Below are positions 42,443 to 50,591 of a stretch of 64,000 nt of DNA, in pieces. A program made the translations under genes and the position numbers. Numbering within the stretch: the stretch's first letter is position 1; each line of letters opens with the position of its first letter. Where the stretch lies: contig NZ_BAAAUX010000002.1 of NCBI RefSeq assembly GCF_039534165.1, forward strand, positions 1 through 64,000, read 5' to 3'. Below the pieces are notes generated by a model, which worked only from the letters and a program-made list of their open reading frames with translations, searched no databases and had not been told where the DNA came from. This DNA comes from Saccharopolyspora_D taberi (GTDB taxonomy: Bacteria; Actinomycetota; Actinomycetes; Mycobacteriales; Pseudonocardiaceae).

Positions 42443-43099
42443 ATGCGCTTTCCGCGATTCTCCGCGTCCGCCGCCTGCCTGACCGCCGCCATCGCGCTCA
42501 CCTCCTGCGCCGGAGGCGGGCCCGGCTCCGGCGCCCCGATGCCGTCGGCTCCCGGTGCGGGGGTGTCCGAGCAACCGGCCCCGTCCTCGGCGGAGACCTC
42601 GTCGGTGGAAACGTCGTCGGAGACGACCTCGGCGGAGACCTCCGAACCGGCCACCTCGCGGGAGGAACCGGGCGGAGGTGAACCGTGCCGGGCAGGCCAG
42701 GTCAAGGCCGCGCTGGACCCGAGCGCTCTCGCGGACATGCCACCGCCCGACGCCTCGGGGCACAGCTCCACCCAGGTCGAGTTCACCAACAACGGCGGCG
42801 TCGAGTGCACGCTGCAGGGCTACAGCGAGTTCGTGATGGTCGACGCCCAGGGCGAGCCGCTGCCGACCGACAGGTTGCAGAAGTCCGGCGTGCCGGCGGA
42901 AACCGTCTCGCTGCCGCCCGGCGGGTCGGCCAGCACGTACCTGGAATGGAGCATCTTCGACAGCGAGCAGCGACCCGGTTGCTACGAACCGGACCTGATC
43001 CGGCTGACCCTCCCGGGAGACCAGGAGCGGATCGCGGTGCCGTGGCGCCTCGGGGCGTACTGCGGAGCCATCACCGAGAGCCCGTTCGTCGCCTCCTGA
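42443..43099 (+). CDS. DUF4232-type lipoprotein
   Basis: 218 residues from the ATG at 42443. Signal peptide with lipobox IALTSCAG; then a low-complexity Ser/Glu/Thr linker (SAETSSVETSSETTSAETSE) that likely spans the cell wall; then the DUF4232 domain (STQVEFTNNGGVECTLQGYSEF, with paired Cys). Common surface lipoprotein of actinomycetes; function unknown. Confidence 0.82.
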   Translation: MRFPRFSASAACLTAAIALTSCAGGGPGSGAPMPSAPGAGVSEQPAPSSAETSSVETSSETTSAETSEPATSREEPGGGEPCRAGQVKAALDPSALADMPPPDASGHSSTQVEFTNNGGVECTLQGYSEFVMVDAQGEPLPTDRLQKSGVPAETVSLPPGGSASTYLEWSIFDSEQRPGCYEPDLIRLTLPGDQERIAVPWRLGAYCGAITESPFVAS

Positions 43100-43107
43100 C
43101 GGCAGCT

Positions 43108-43142
43108 TCCTGGCGGTGCTGTTCTTCGAGCGCCGCCAGGAA
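43108..43142. terminator. Terminator between lipoprotein and hydrolase genes
   Basis: Perfect 10-bp inverted repeat TTCCTGGCGG / CCGCCAGGAA in the gap between convergent genes. Confidence 0.6.
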
Positions 43143-43174
43143 CCGCGAACGCCGCACCGCCGAAGCCGAGCTCC

Positions 43175-43909
43175 TCAGCCGCGGGCGATCCCGCGTTCGA
43201 CGCTGATGTCGACGTTCCGGGTGACCCGCCCGCGCCGGCGCAGTTCCTCCAGGAACAGCACGATTTCGGCGGCCACGCTGCGATGTCCCGCGTCGTTGAG
43301 CACGTCGTGCTTGCCGCCTTCGACGCTGACCAGCCGGGAATGCGGCAGCCGCGCGTACTGGTGGCGGATCCTGGACCGGGGGCTGATCACGTCGTCCGAC
43401 CCGTGCAGGCCGAGCACGGGAACGGTCACCCCGGAGATGTCGGGCGCGTCGTGCCACTGCGGTGGGACAGCGCTCTGCAACGTCCCGCCACCGTTTTCGG
43501 TCAACCGCCGCTGGTGCGTCGGGCAGGACGTGCGTGCCGCGAGTTCTTCCTCCCACGAAGGGAAATGCGGGGCCTGCACGTCGCCCGGAAGCCCGGCGAG
43601 GACCAGTGCGTGCGGGGTGATCGTGCGCTGCGCGGCGAGTCGCAGCGCGAGCAGGGCCCCGGTGTCCGATCCCGCGAGCACGCGGGGAGCCGGGTCGGTC
43701 TCGTCGGCGAACAGCTCCTTGAGCCGGGTCGTCACCGCGTCCGGGGCGGCGGTGGCGTCACTGACGACCCGCACCCGGTAGGCGTCAGCGGACAACCGCA
43801 GGCCGAGCCGTTCGTAGACGGCCGGGCTTTCGCCCCGGCCGACCGCGAGGACGAACGTTCCTCGCGGGTAGAGCCCGTCGGGTTCGTTCCAGGACGCGAC
43901 GTCGTTCAT
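43175..43909 (-). CDS. Alpha/beta-fold hydrolase
   Basis: 244 residues from the ATG at 43909. Core segments VRVVSDATAAP, VLAGSDTGALLALRLAAQ (nucleophile elbow G-S-D-T-G: Ser in GSD), VLGLHGSDDVI (Asp) and GGKHDVLND (His). The elbow GSDTG is slightly atypical. Downstream of the MHS transporter on the same strand, 52 bases away; may hydrolyse an ester related to its substrate. Confidence 0.75.
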   Translation of the reverse strand: MNDVASWNEPDGLYPRGTFVLAVGRGESPAVYERLGLRLSADAYRVRVVSDATAAPDAVTTRLKELFADETDPAPRVLAGSDTGALLALRLAAQRTITPHALVLAGLPGDVQAPHFPSWEEELAARTSCPTHQRRLTENGGGTLQSAVPPQWHDAPDISGVTVPVLGLHGSDDVISPRSRIRHQYARLPHSRLVSVEGGKHDVLNDAGHRSVAAEIVLFLEELRRRGRVTRNVDISVERGIARG

Positions 43910-43961
43910 GTCGTCTCTCCACTGTGGTCGTTGGTGAGCTGGGGCGTTGTCGAGCTGGTGC

Positions 43962-45314
43962 CTAGCGGCTGACGGCGGACGGTTCGGCCTGCTGCGGGGT
44001 TTCGGTGCCGGTGAGTTCGAGGTCGCGTTCCCGCACGGCCAGCGCGGCGACAACGCCGATCACGCCGGTGAACGCGAGATATCCGCAAGCAAGCCAGGGC
44101 GCGCCGCCACCGGCGGCCAGCAGCGACGTGACGATCAGCGGTGTGAGGCCGGAGGCGTAGATCCCGGAGAACTGGTAGATGAACGACATCCCGCTGTAGC
44201 GCATCCGCACCGGGCTGAGCTGGGCGTAGAACGTTCCCTGCGGTGCGTAGAGCACGGCGTGCACGACCCCCAGCACGAGCACGATGACCACTCCGGCGAG
44301 CAGCGGATCCCGGGTCTGGAAAGCCAGGAAGGCCGGGTACACCGAGACCGCGTAGAGCCCGGCTCCGAGCGCGTAGGTCCGGCGCGGCGTCCAGCTGTCG
44401 GCGTACCGGCCGAAAACCGGGATCAGCACGGCCAGGACGATCGACGCCGCCATGATCGCGATCAGGACGTCGGTGCGGGGCAGCGCGAGGGTGGAGGTGG
44501 CGTAGGAGATGAAGAACACCGCCCAGGTGTTGAACGCCGCGCCCTCCGCCCACCTGGACAGCAGGCCCAGCAAGGTGTTGCGCCGCAACACCTTTCCGCG
44601 GAACAGCTCGGCGAACGGGATGCGCGCCGCACCCTGCGCGGCCTGCATCTCCCGGAACGCCGGGGTTTCCCGCACCTTCAGCCGGATCGCGAGCCCGACG
44701 AACACGAGCACGATGCTCAGCCCGAAGGCGATTCTCCAGCCGTAGTCCAGGAACTGCTGGTCGTCCAGAGCGTTTCCCAGCAGTGCGAACAGGCCCGTGC
44801 CCAGGCCGAGGCCGAGCGCGAGCCCGATCTGCGGCCAGGCGCCGTAGCGGGCGCGGCGGCCCGGCGGCGCGTACTCGACCGACATCAGGATCGCGCCCGC
44901 CCATTCGCCGCCGATGGCCAGTCCCTGGAACAGGCGGAGCACGACCAGCAGCGTCGGCGCCCACATCCCCACCTGCTGGTAGGTCGGCAGCGCACCCATG
45001 GCCGCGGTCGCCAGGCCCATCACCACCATCGTCGTGACCAGCGTGCGCTTCCGCCCGATCCGGTCGCCGATGTGTCCGAACAGGACTCCGCCAAGCGGAC
45101 GGGCGACGAAACCGACGAAGAACGTCACAAACGCCAGCATCGTCCCGACGTACGGGTCGGCGCTGGGGAAGAAGAGCTTGTCGAAGACGAGCCCGGCCGC
45201 GGTGCTGTACAGGAAGAAGTCGTACCACTCGACAGTGGTGCCGATGACGCTGGAGACCAGGACCGTGCGGACGTTGCCGGGCCGGTCGCTCCGGGAGGAA
45301 CGCGATTGGTGCAC
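43962..45314 (-). CDS. MHS-family MFS transporter
   Basis: 450 residues from the GTG at 45314; the longer frame to 45458 has no conserved sequence. 12 helices with VIGTTVEWYDFFLYSTAAGLVF, RPLGGVLFGHIGDRIGRKR and GLAIGGEWAGAILMSVEYAP. Divergent from the SfnG-like monooxygenase, so may import an organosulfur or organic-acid substrate for it. Confidence 0.85.
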   Translation of the reverse strand: MHQSRSSRSDRPGNVRTVLVSSVIGTTVEWYDFFLYSTAAGLVFDKLFFPSADPYVGTMLAFVTFFVGFVARPLGGVLFGHIGDRIGRKRTLVTTMVVMGLATAAMGALPTYQQVGMWAPTLLVVLRLFQGLAIGGEWAGAILMSVEYAPPGRRARYGAWPQIGLALGLGLGTGLFALLGNALDDQQFLDYGWRIAFGLSIVLVFVGLAIRLKVRETPAFREMQAAQGAARIPFAELFRGKVLRRNTLLGLLSRWAEGAAFNTWAVFFISYATSTLALPRTDVLIAIMAASIVLAVLIPVFGRYADSWTPRRTYALGAGLYAVSVYPAFLAFQTRDPLLAGVVIVLVLGVVHAVLYAPQGTFYAQLSPVRMRYSGMSFIYQFSGIYASGLTPLIVTSLLAAGGGAPWLACGYLAFTGVIGVVAALAVRERDLELTGTETPQQAEPSAVSR

Positions 45315-45624
45315 GGACCGGAGAGTCGCACATCCGGATGGCGCAGGGACCCGGTGTCCGAGGAGTGAAACGGCTGCTCCCGGCGGTTGACACCCCACTG
45401 CGGGCTTTGGTCGGATGAGCTCGTGTTCCCGGGGAGCCGACTGACCAGGCGCCGCCACGTTGACTTCGTCCGCGTGGTGGCACAGGCGTGTCGCCGCTCC
45501 TGATCACCCGCAACTCGGAGATTTCCGCGCCGGATTCCTGAAACCGGCGGTCTCCTCCTTCTTCCCCGGGACGTCCCGCTCGCGTTCCGGCATGCCCTGA
45601 TCACGCCATCCACGGGAGACAGCC
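45315..45624. other. Divergent intergenic region, transporter / sfnG-like
   Basis: 310 bp with no gene. A TTGACA at about 45386 could be a -35 box for the plus-strand operon, but the -10 is weak. No riboswitch was recognised. Confidence 0.3.
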
Positions 45625-46734
45625 ATGTCCACCGACGCATCCGAACCGCTCAAGTTCGCCTACTGGGTGCCCAACGTCAGCGGCGGTCTGGTCACCAGCA
45701 CGATCGAGCAGCGGACCAGCTTCGACTTCGACTACAACCGGCGGCTCGCCCAGCTCGCCGAGCGGAACGGCTTCGAATACGCCCTGAGCCAGGTCCGCTA
45801 CGCCTCCAGCTACGGCGCGGCCCAGCAGCACGACCCGGCCGCCTTCAGCCTCGGCCTGCTGCTGGCGACCGAGCGCCTGAAGCTCATCGTCGCCGCGCAT
45901 CCTGGCCTGTGGCACCCGGCGATCCTGGCGAAGTACGGGATCACCGCCGACATCCTTTCGCAGGGCAGGTTCGCGGTGAACATCGTCAGCGGCTGGTTCA
46001 AGGACGAGTTCACCGGCCTCGGCGAACCGTGGCTGGAGCACGACGAGCGCTACCGGCGGACCGAGGAGTTCATCCGGGTCCTGCGCGGGCTGTGGACCGG
46101 GCCGGACTTCGAGTTCCGCGGCGACTTCTACCGCATCCACGACTTCAGCCTGCGCCCGCAGCCGTTCGAGGTGCCCGGCCGCCCGCACCCGGAGATCTTC
46201 CAGGGCGGCAACTCCACCGCCGCGCGCGTGCTGGCGGGCCGGGTGTCGGACTGGTACTTCAGCAACGGCAAGGACTTCGAAGGTTTCTCCGAGCAGGTGG
46301 CCGACGTCAACGCGCACGCGGCGGACAACGGCCGGACCGTGAAGTTCGGCCTGAACGCCTTCGTGATCGCCCGCGACACCGAGGCGGAGGCGCGCGAGGT
46401 GCTGCGGGAGATCATCGACAAGGCCGACACCGAGGCCGTGGAGGGCTTCCGGAAGTCGGTCCAGCAGGCAGGAAAGTCCACTTCGGACGGAAAGGGCATG
46501 TGGGCCGACTCGGAGTTCGCGGACCTGGTGCAGTACAACGACGGATTCCGCACCGGGCTGATCGGGACGCCGGAGCAGATCGCCCACCGCATCGTCGAGT
46601 ACAAGAAGCGGGGCGCGAACCTGCTGCTGCTCGGGTTCCTGCACTACCTGGAGGACGTGGAGTACTTCGGCAGCCGGGTGCTGCCGATCGTCCGCGAGCT
46701 GGAAGCCGACCTGGACCAGCCGGTCGGTGTCTGA
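45625..46734 (+). CDS. sfnG: FMNH2-dependent dimethylsulfone monooxygenase-like (SfnG family)
   Basis: 369 residues, bacterial luciferase-like TIM barrel. KFAYWVPNVSGGLVTSTIEQRT, YASSYGAAQQHDP, NIVSGWFKDEFTGLG and HPEIFQGGNSTAAR are typical of SfnG, which cleaves dimethylsulfone to methanesulfinate during sulfur starvation. GGGAGACAG precedes the ATG. Overlaps or abuts the DszC-like gene downstream. It needs a flavin reductase from elsewhere. Confidence 0.85.
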   Translation: MSTDASEPLKFAYWVPNVSGGLVTSTIEQRTSFDFDYNRRLAQLAERNGFEYALSQVRYASSYGAAQQHDPAAFSLGLLLATERLKLIVAAHPGLWHPAILAKYGITADILSQGRFAVNIVSGWFKDEFTGLGEPWLEHDERYRRTEEFIRVLRGLWTGPDFEFRGDFYRIHDFSLRPQPFEVPGRPHPEIFQGGNSTAARVLAGRVSDWYFSNGKDFEGFSEQVADVNAHAADNGRTVKFGLNAFVIARDTEAEAREVLREIIDKADTEAVEGFRKSVQQAGKSTSDGKGMWADSEFADLVQYNDGFRTGLIGTPEQIAHRIVEYKKRGANLLLLGFLHYLEDVEYFGSRVLPIVRELEADLDQPVGV

Positions 46735-46774
46735 CCACCTGGTGAACAGCACAACCGGAAAGGGAGTGAGTGCG

Positions 46775-47998
46775 TTGACGAGGACCGAGCACACGGCCGA
46801 CTGGACCACCAGGCCGACCACCGCGCAGGGCTGGATCGACCGCGCCGGGGAGGTCGCCGCGGTGCTCGCGGTCGACGTCCTGGAGCGCGACCGCGCCAAC
46901 CGCACCCCGCACGCGGAGGTGCAGCTGCTTAAGGACTCCGGGCTGGTGACCCTGCTGGGGCCGGTCGAGCACGGCGGGGCGGGCCAGACCTGGTCGACCG
47001 CGTACCGGGTCACCCGCGAGGTGGCCAGGGGCGACGGCTCGATCGGGCAGCTGCTCGGCTACCACTACCTGTGGGCCTGGGCGGCCCGGCTGGTGGCCAC
47101 CGACGAGCAGATCGCGGCCGTGGAGGAGCTGTACACGACCAACAACTTCTTCTTCGGCGGCGCGGTCAACCCGCGCGACGAGGACCTGGTCATCACCGAC
47201 GAGGGCGACGAGATCGTCTACAACGGACGGAAGGCGTTCTCCACCGGAAGCAAGGTGTCGGACCTGACCGTGCTCGAAGGCGTGCTCCAGGGCACGAACG
47301 ACCACATCTTCGCCATCGTCCCGTCCAAACAGGACGGGATCGTGTTCAACGACGACTGGGACAACATCGGCCAGCGGCTGACCGAGTCGGGCAGCGTGGA
47401 GATCACCGACGTCCGGGTGCCGTGGGCCTCGGCAGCGGGGTACGTGGACAAGAAGTTCCGGCCGCTGGCCTACAACACCCTGAACGTGCCGACGATCCAG
47501 CTGGTCTTCGCGAACTTCTACCTGGGCATCGCGCAGGGTGCGCTGGAGGCCGCGACTTCCTACACCAGGGACAGGACCCGTCCGTGGCCCTACGGCGGGG
47601 ACAACAAGGAACGGGCGGCAGACGAGTTCCACGTCCTCGACACCTACGGAGACCTCCAGTCGAAGCTGTGGGCGGCGGAGGCGTTGGTCGACAAGGCGGG
47701 CACGGCCATCGAGGAAGTGCTGCACGCCGACCGGGAGTCGGTGACGCCCGAGCAGCGGGGCCGGGTGGCGGTGCTGGTGGCCGCCGCGAAGCAGCGGATC
47801 GCCGACACCGGCCTGGAGATCGCGACGAGGATCTTCGAGGTGACCGGTGCGCGTGCGAGTGCGAGCAAGGTGGGCCTGGATCTGTACTGGCGCAACCTGC
47901 GCACGCACACCTTGCACGACCCGGTGGCCTACAAGCGGGCCGAGGTCGGGCGGTACGCGCTGCTCGGGGAGATCCCCGAGCCGACCTGGTACACCTGA
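46775..47998 (+). CDS. DszC/SfnB-like flavin-dependent monooxygenase (acyl-CoA dehydrogenase fold)
   Basis: 407 residues from the TTG at 46775 (GGGAG eight bases upstream); GTG at 46766 or 46727 is possible. Acyl-CoA dehydrogenase fold without the catalytic Glu: VTLLGPVEHGGAGQTW, FFGGAVNPRDEDLVI, NGRKAFSTGSKVSDLTVLEG, and TGARASASKVGLDLYWRN at the C-terminus, as in DszC and SfnB. Predicted to oxygenate an organosulfur compound with FMNH2 alongside the SfnG-like enzyme. Confidence 0.83.
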   Translation: MTRTEHTADWTTRPTTAQGWIDRAGEVAAVLAVDVLERDRANRTPHAEVQLLKDSGLVTLLGPVEHGGAGQTWSTAYRVTREVARGDGSIGQLLGYHYLWAWAARLVATDEQIAAVEELYTTNNFFFGGAVNPRDEDLVITDEGDEIVYNGRKAFSTGSKVSDLTVLEGVLQGTNDHIFAIVPSKQDGIVFNDDWDNIGQRLTESGSVEITDVRVPWASAAGYVDKKFRPLAYNTLNVPTIQLVFANFYLGIAQGALEAATSYTRDRTRPWPYGGDNKERAADEFHVLDTYGDLQSKLWAAEALVDKAGTAIEEVLHADRESVTPEQRGRVAVLVAAAKQRIADTGLEIATRIFEVTGARASASKVGLDLYWRNLRTHTLHDPVAYKRAEVGRYALLGEIPEPTWYT

Positions 47999-48006
47999 TC
48001 GCCTCT

Positions 48007-48037
48007 CGCGGAGGGCCGGGCCGCCCGGCCCTCCGCG
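48007..48037. terminator. Strong bidirectional terminator
   Basis: Perfect 14-bp stem CGCGGAGGGCCGGG / CCCGGCCCTCCGCG with a three-base loop between the convergent DszC-like and SDR genes. Confidence 0.85.
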
Positions 48038-48044
48038 GGCGCAC

Positions 48045-48758
48045 CTAGCGCAGTGCGTAACCGCCGTCGGGGTAGAGCGTGGAACCGGTCGTGTAGTCGT
48101 TGGTCATGAGGTAGACGACGCTCTGCGCCACCTCGGCGACGGTTCCCGCCCGGCGGCGCAGCGTGGCCTCCGAATACGTGCGGTAGTTGTGCTCCCGCAC
48201 GTCTTCGGGCACGCGGGTCCACAGGTCGCTGTCGATCAGGCCCGGTGCGACCACGTTGACCCGGATCGGGCTCAGCTCCACGGCGAGCGCCTTGCCGAGG
48301 CTTTCCAGCGCTCCGTTGCACGCGGCGTAGGCGGCGCCGTCGACGGGCGGGCGCACGCTGTAGGCCCCGCCCATCAGCACGATCGACCCGGTCTCGGACA
48401 GCTTGGGCACGGCGTGCTTGGCGGCGTAGTACTGGCCCCAGAACTTGGACCGGAACGGGCTTTCCGCGAGATCGTCGCTGATCTCGGTGAACTTGCCGCG
48501 GCCGTAGGACGATCCGGGCGAGAACAGGTGGTCCAGCCGCTCGATCGGCGCGAAGAAGTCGGCGATCGAGGACTTGTCGGTGACGTCGACGGTCCGGCCG
48601 GTGGCCGCGGGCCCGAGCTCGGCCAGCGCGGCTTCCAGCTTGCCCGCGTCCCGGCCGCCGAGCACCACCCGTCCACTGGACTCGACCACGCGGCGGGCCA
48701 CTTCGAGGCCGATCCCGGAAGTACCGCCGATGATCGCCACGACTTGATCTGTGAACAT
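48045..48758 (-). CDS. Atypical short-chain dehydrogenase/reductase (YxxxN)
   Basis: 237 residues from the ATG at 48758. Cofactor loop GGTSGIG and NVVAPGLIDSDLW are normal SDR features, but the catalytic YxxxK is YAACN, with Asn for Lys; a Lys occurs earlier in YYAAKHAVP, the position normally held by Asn. This swapped tetrad resembles polyketide ketoreductase domains. The usual Ser 13 residues before Tyr is Gly. Substrate unknown. It follows, 28 bases on, the amidohydrolase gene on the same strand. Confidence 0.8.
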   Translation of the reverse strand: MFTDQVVAIIGGTSGIGLEVARRVVESSGRVVLGGRDAGKLEAALAELGPAATGRTVDVTDKSSIADFFAPIERLDHLFSPGSSYGRGKFTEISDDLAESPFRSKFWGQYYAAKHAVPKLSETGSIVLMGGAYSVRPPVDGAAYAACNGALESLGKALAVELSPIRVNVVAPGLIDSDLWTRVPEDVREHNYRTYSEATLRRRAGTVAEVAQSVVYLMTNDYTTGSTLYPDGGYALR

Positions 48759-48786
48759 GCCCGGTCCAGCGGGCGCGAACGACCGG

Positions 48787-49635
48787 CTATTCCGCCGTCC
48801 GCATCGTGGGAGCGACCACGGCAGTGGCGAGGGAGCCGGCGAAGTGCTCCACGCGCAGGTCGAGTCCACCCGGGACCACGCAGGGCGCGGCGGTGTCGTC
48901 GGTCATGGCGCGGAGCACGTCGCCGGGGCTGAAACCGGCCGCCTGCAAAGCGCGGATCTCGCGGGCGTTGACGCCCAGCGGCAGCGGGCCGTTGCCCAGA
49001 TCGGTCCCGTACCGGACGGTTCCGCCGTGCTCGGCGAATCCGCGCAGGTTGGCGATGGCGACCTCCCGCGCGTGTCCGCTGTGGATGTCGAGAGTGCTGA
49101 TCCACACCATCCGCTGCGCGGCGGCGGCGAGTTCGTGGTCGTCGAGCCGCTCGGTCCAAGGCGTGTGCGCGAGCCGGTCGACGCCATGTTCGCAGGCCGT
49201 CCGGAACATGCGCTCGCCCTCGGTGTGAGCGACGACGTCGAGCCCCGCGGTGTGCGCGGCGTCGACGATGGCGGCGAGGGCCTGGTCGTCCAGCACGGGA
49301 CCGGCGTCGGCATTGAGCGCGACCTTGACGAACGACGCGCCGAGCCGGACCTGCTCGTCCACGGCGGACCGGGCGTCCTCGGCGGACCGGACCTCGCGGA
49401 AGCTCCCGGGTGGCGCCCAGGCCCGATCGCTGGGATATCCGCCGGGTGCGGTGAGGAACGCGCCGGCGAACCGCAGTCGCGGGGCGAGCGGATCGTCGAG
49501 CACCGAGCGCAGCGTCTCCGGCGCGCTGCCGAGGTCGTCGACCCGGGAGATGCCGCCTGCCCGGACCGCGCGGAGGTCGACGAGCCCGGAATGCACGTGC
49601 GCGTCGCACAGTCCCGGCAGCACCGTGTCCGGCAT
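48787..49635 (-). CDS. Amidohydrolase-superfamily protein coupled to tryptophan dioxygenase
   Basis: 282 residues. Metal-site motifs: DAHVHSG, GASFVKVAL (possible bridging Lys), VVAHTEGE, DRLAHTPWT and YGTDLGN. The ATG overlaps the dioxygenase stop (TGATG), so the two are translationally coupled. The natural next step after tryptophan dioxygenase is N-formylkynurenine hydrolysis; no KynB-type formamidase is seen in the window, so this enzyme is a candidate for that reaction. That role is inference. Confidence 0.8.
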   Translation of the reverse strand: MPDTVLPGLCDAHVHSGLVDLRAVRAGGISRVDDLGSAPETLRSVLDDPLAPRLRFAGAFLTAPGGYPSDRAWAPPGSFREVRSAEDARSAVDEQVRLGASFVKVALNADAGPVLDDQALAAIVDAAHTAGLDVVAHTEGERMFRTACEHGVDRLAHTPWTERLDDHELAAAAQRMVWISTLDIHSGHAREVAIANLRGFAEHGGTVRYGTDLGNGPLPLGVNAREIRALQAAGFSPGDVLRAMTDDTAAPCVVPGGLDLRVEHFAGSLATAVVAPTMRTAE

Positions 49636-50480
49636 CAGATCTCCGTGCGCACGGCGTAGAGCTCGGGGAAGAAGGTCAGGTCCAGCGCGGCGCGCAGGAA
49701 GGACACCCCGCTCGAACCGCCGGTTCCGTGCTTGGAACCGATGGTTCGCTCGACGGTCTTGAGGTGGCGGAACCGCCAGAACTGGAAGTTCTCCTCCAGG
49801 TCCACAAGTTCCTCGCACGCCTCGTAGGCGTCCCAGTTCTCGGCGGAGGACTCGTAGATGCGCCGGAAGGCCGCGACGAGGCCGGGATCATAGGTGTGCG
49901 GCTTGGTGACGTCGCGATCGAGCACCGACGCCGGGACCTCGTGGCCCTGCCGGTGCAGGTACCGGATGAACTCGTCGTAAACGCTGGGTTGGCCCAGCAG
50001 CTCGGAAAGCAGGTCGCGGGCGTGCTCGTCGTGGGCGAACACGTCGATCATGTCGGCGTTCTTGTTGCCGAGGATGAACTCCACCGCGCGGTACTGGTAG
50101 GACTGGAAACCCGAGGAACGGCCCAGGAATCCGCGGAACTCGACGTACTCCGACGGCGTCAGGGTGGCCAGCACGGACCACTGCTCGGTGAGCGTGTGCT
50201 GGATGTGCTTGACCCTGGCCAGCTGTTTGAGCGCGGGCTGGAGCCGGTCGCCCGCCAGGTGCGCGCGGGCGGTGCGCAGCTCGTGGAGGATCAGCTTGAG
50301 CCACAGCTCGACGGTCTGGTGCTGGATGATGAACAGCAGCTCGTCGTGGTGCTGCGGCCTGCTGACCGGGTGCTGGGCGTCGAGCAGCCGGTCCAGGTGC
50401 AGGTATCCGCCGTAGGACAGCTCGTCCCGGAAGTCCCGGACGACGCCGGCTTCGAGCGGACGGGTGTTGGCATCGACCAC
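49635..50480 (-). CDS. kynA: Tryptophan 2,3-dioxygenase
   Basis: Haem enzyme that opens the indole ring of tryptophan to N-formylkynurenine. 281 residues from the GTG at 50480, with GGGAGAGG five bases upstream; earlier ATGs exist. Family hallmarks: YLHLDRLLDAQHP, HHDELLFIIQHQTVELWLKL, SGFQSYQYRAVEF, FRHLKTVERTIGSKHGTGGS (His haem ligand in RFRHLKTVERTIG). The shared motif TGACGGTCGT lies upstream at 50529-50538. Confidence 0.95.
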   Translation of the reverse strand: MVDANTRPLEAGVVRDFRDELSYGGYLHLDRLLDAQHPVSRPQHHDELLFIIQHQTVELWLKLILHELRTARAHLAGDRLQPALKQLARVKHIQHTLTEQWSVLATLTPSEYVEFRGFLGRSSGFQSYQYRAVEFILGNKNADMIDVFAHDEHARDLLSELLGQPSVYDEFIRYLHRQGHEVPASVLDRDVTKPHTYDPGLVAAFRRIYESSAENWDAYEACEELVDLEENFQFWRFRHLKTVERTIGSKHGTGGSSGVSFLRAALDLTFFPELYAVRTEI

Positions 50481-50528
50481 GGCTACCTCTCCCATGCGAA
50501 CCGGGGGCCTTGGCATGCCGAGTATTGA

Positions 50529-50538
50529 ACGACCGTCA
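50529..50538 (-). promoter_or_regulatory. Shared motif, site A (kynA promoter)
   Basis: TGACGGTCGT on the minus strand, 49 bases before the kynA start. Same TGAC(G/T)G(C/T)CGT motif as 53782, 59600 and 59641. TTGCGT and ATACTC around it could be -35 and -10 boxes. Confidence 0.55.
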
Positions 50539-50591
50539 TGTTTACGCAAGAGTCCCGCCTGGGACCGCCGGTTCCGGGCGGGACCGCGCGA

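Noticed and set aside
45315..45624. SAM riboswitch before the sulfur-scavenging genes
   Set aside because: GC-rich segments look vaguely similar, but neither SAM-I nor SAM-IV conserved segments could be aligned.
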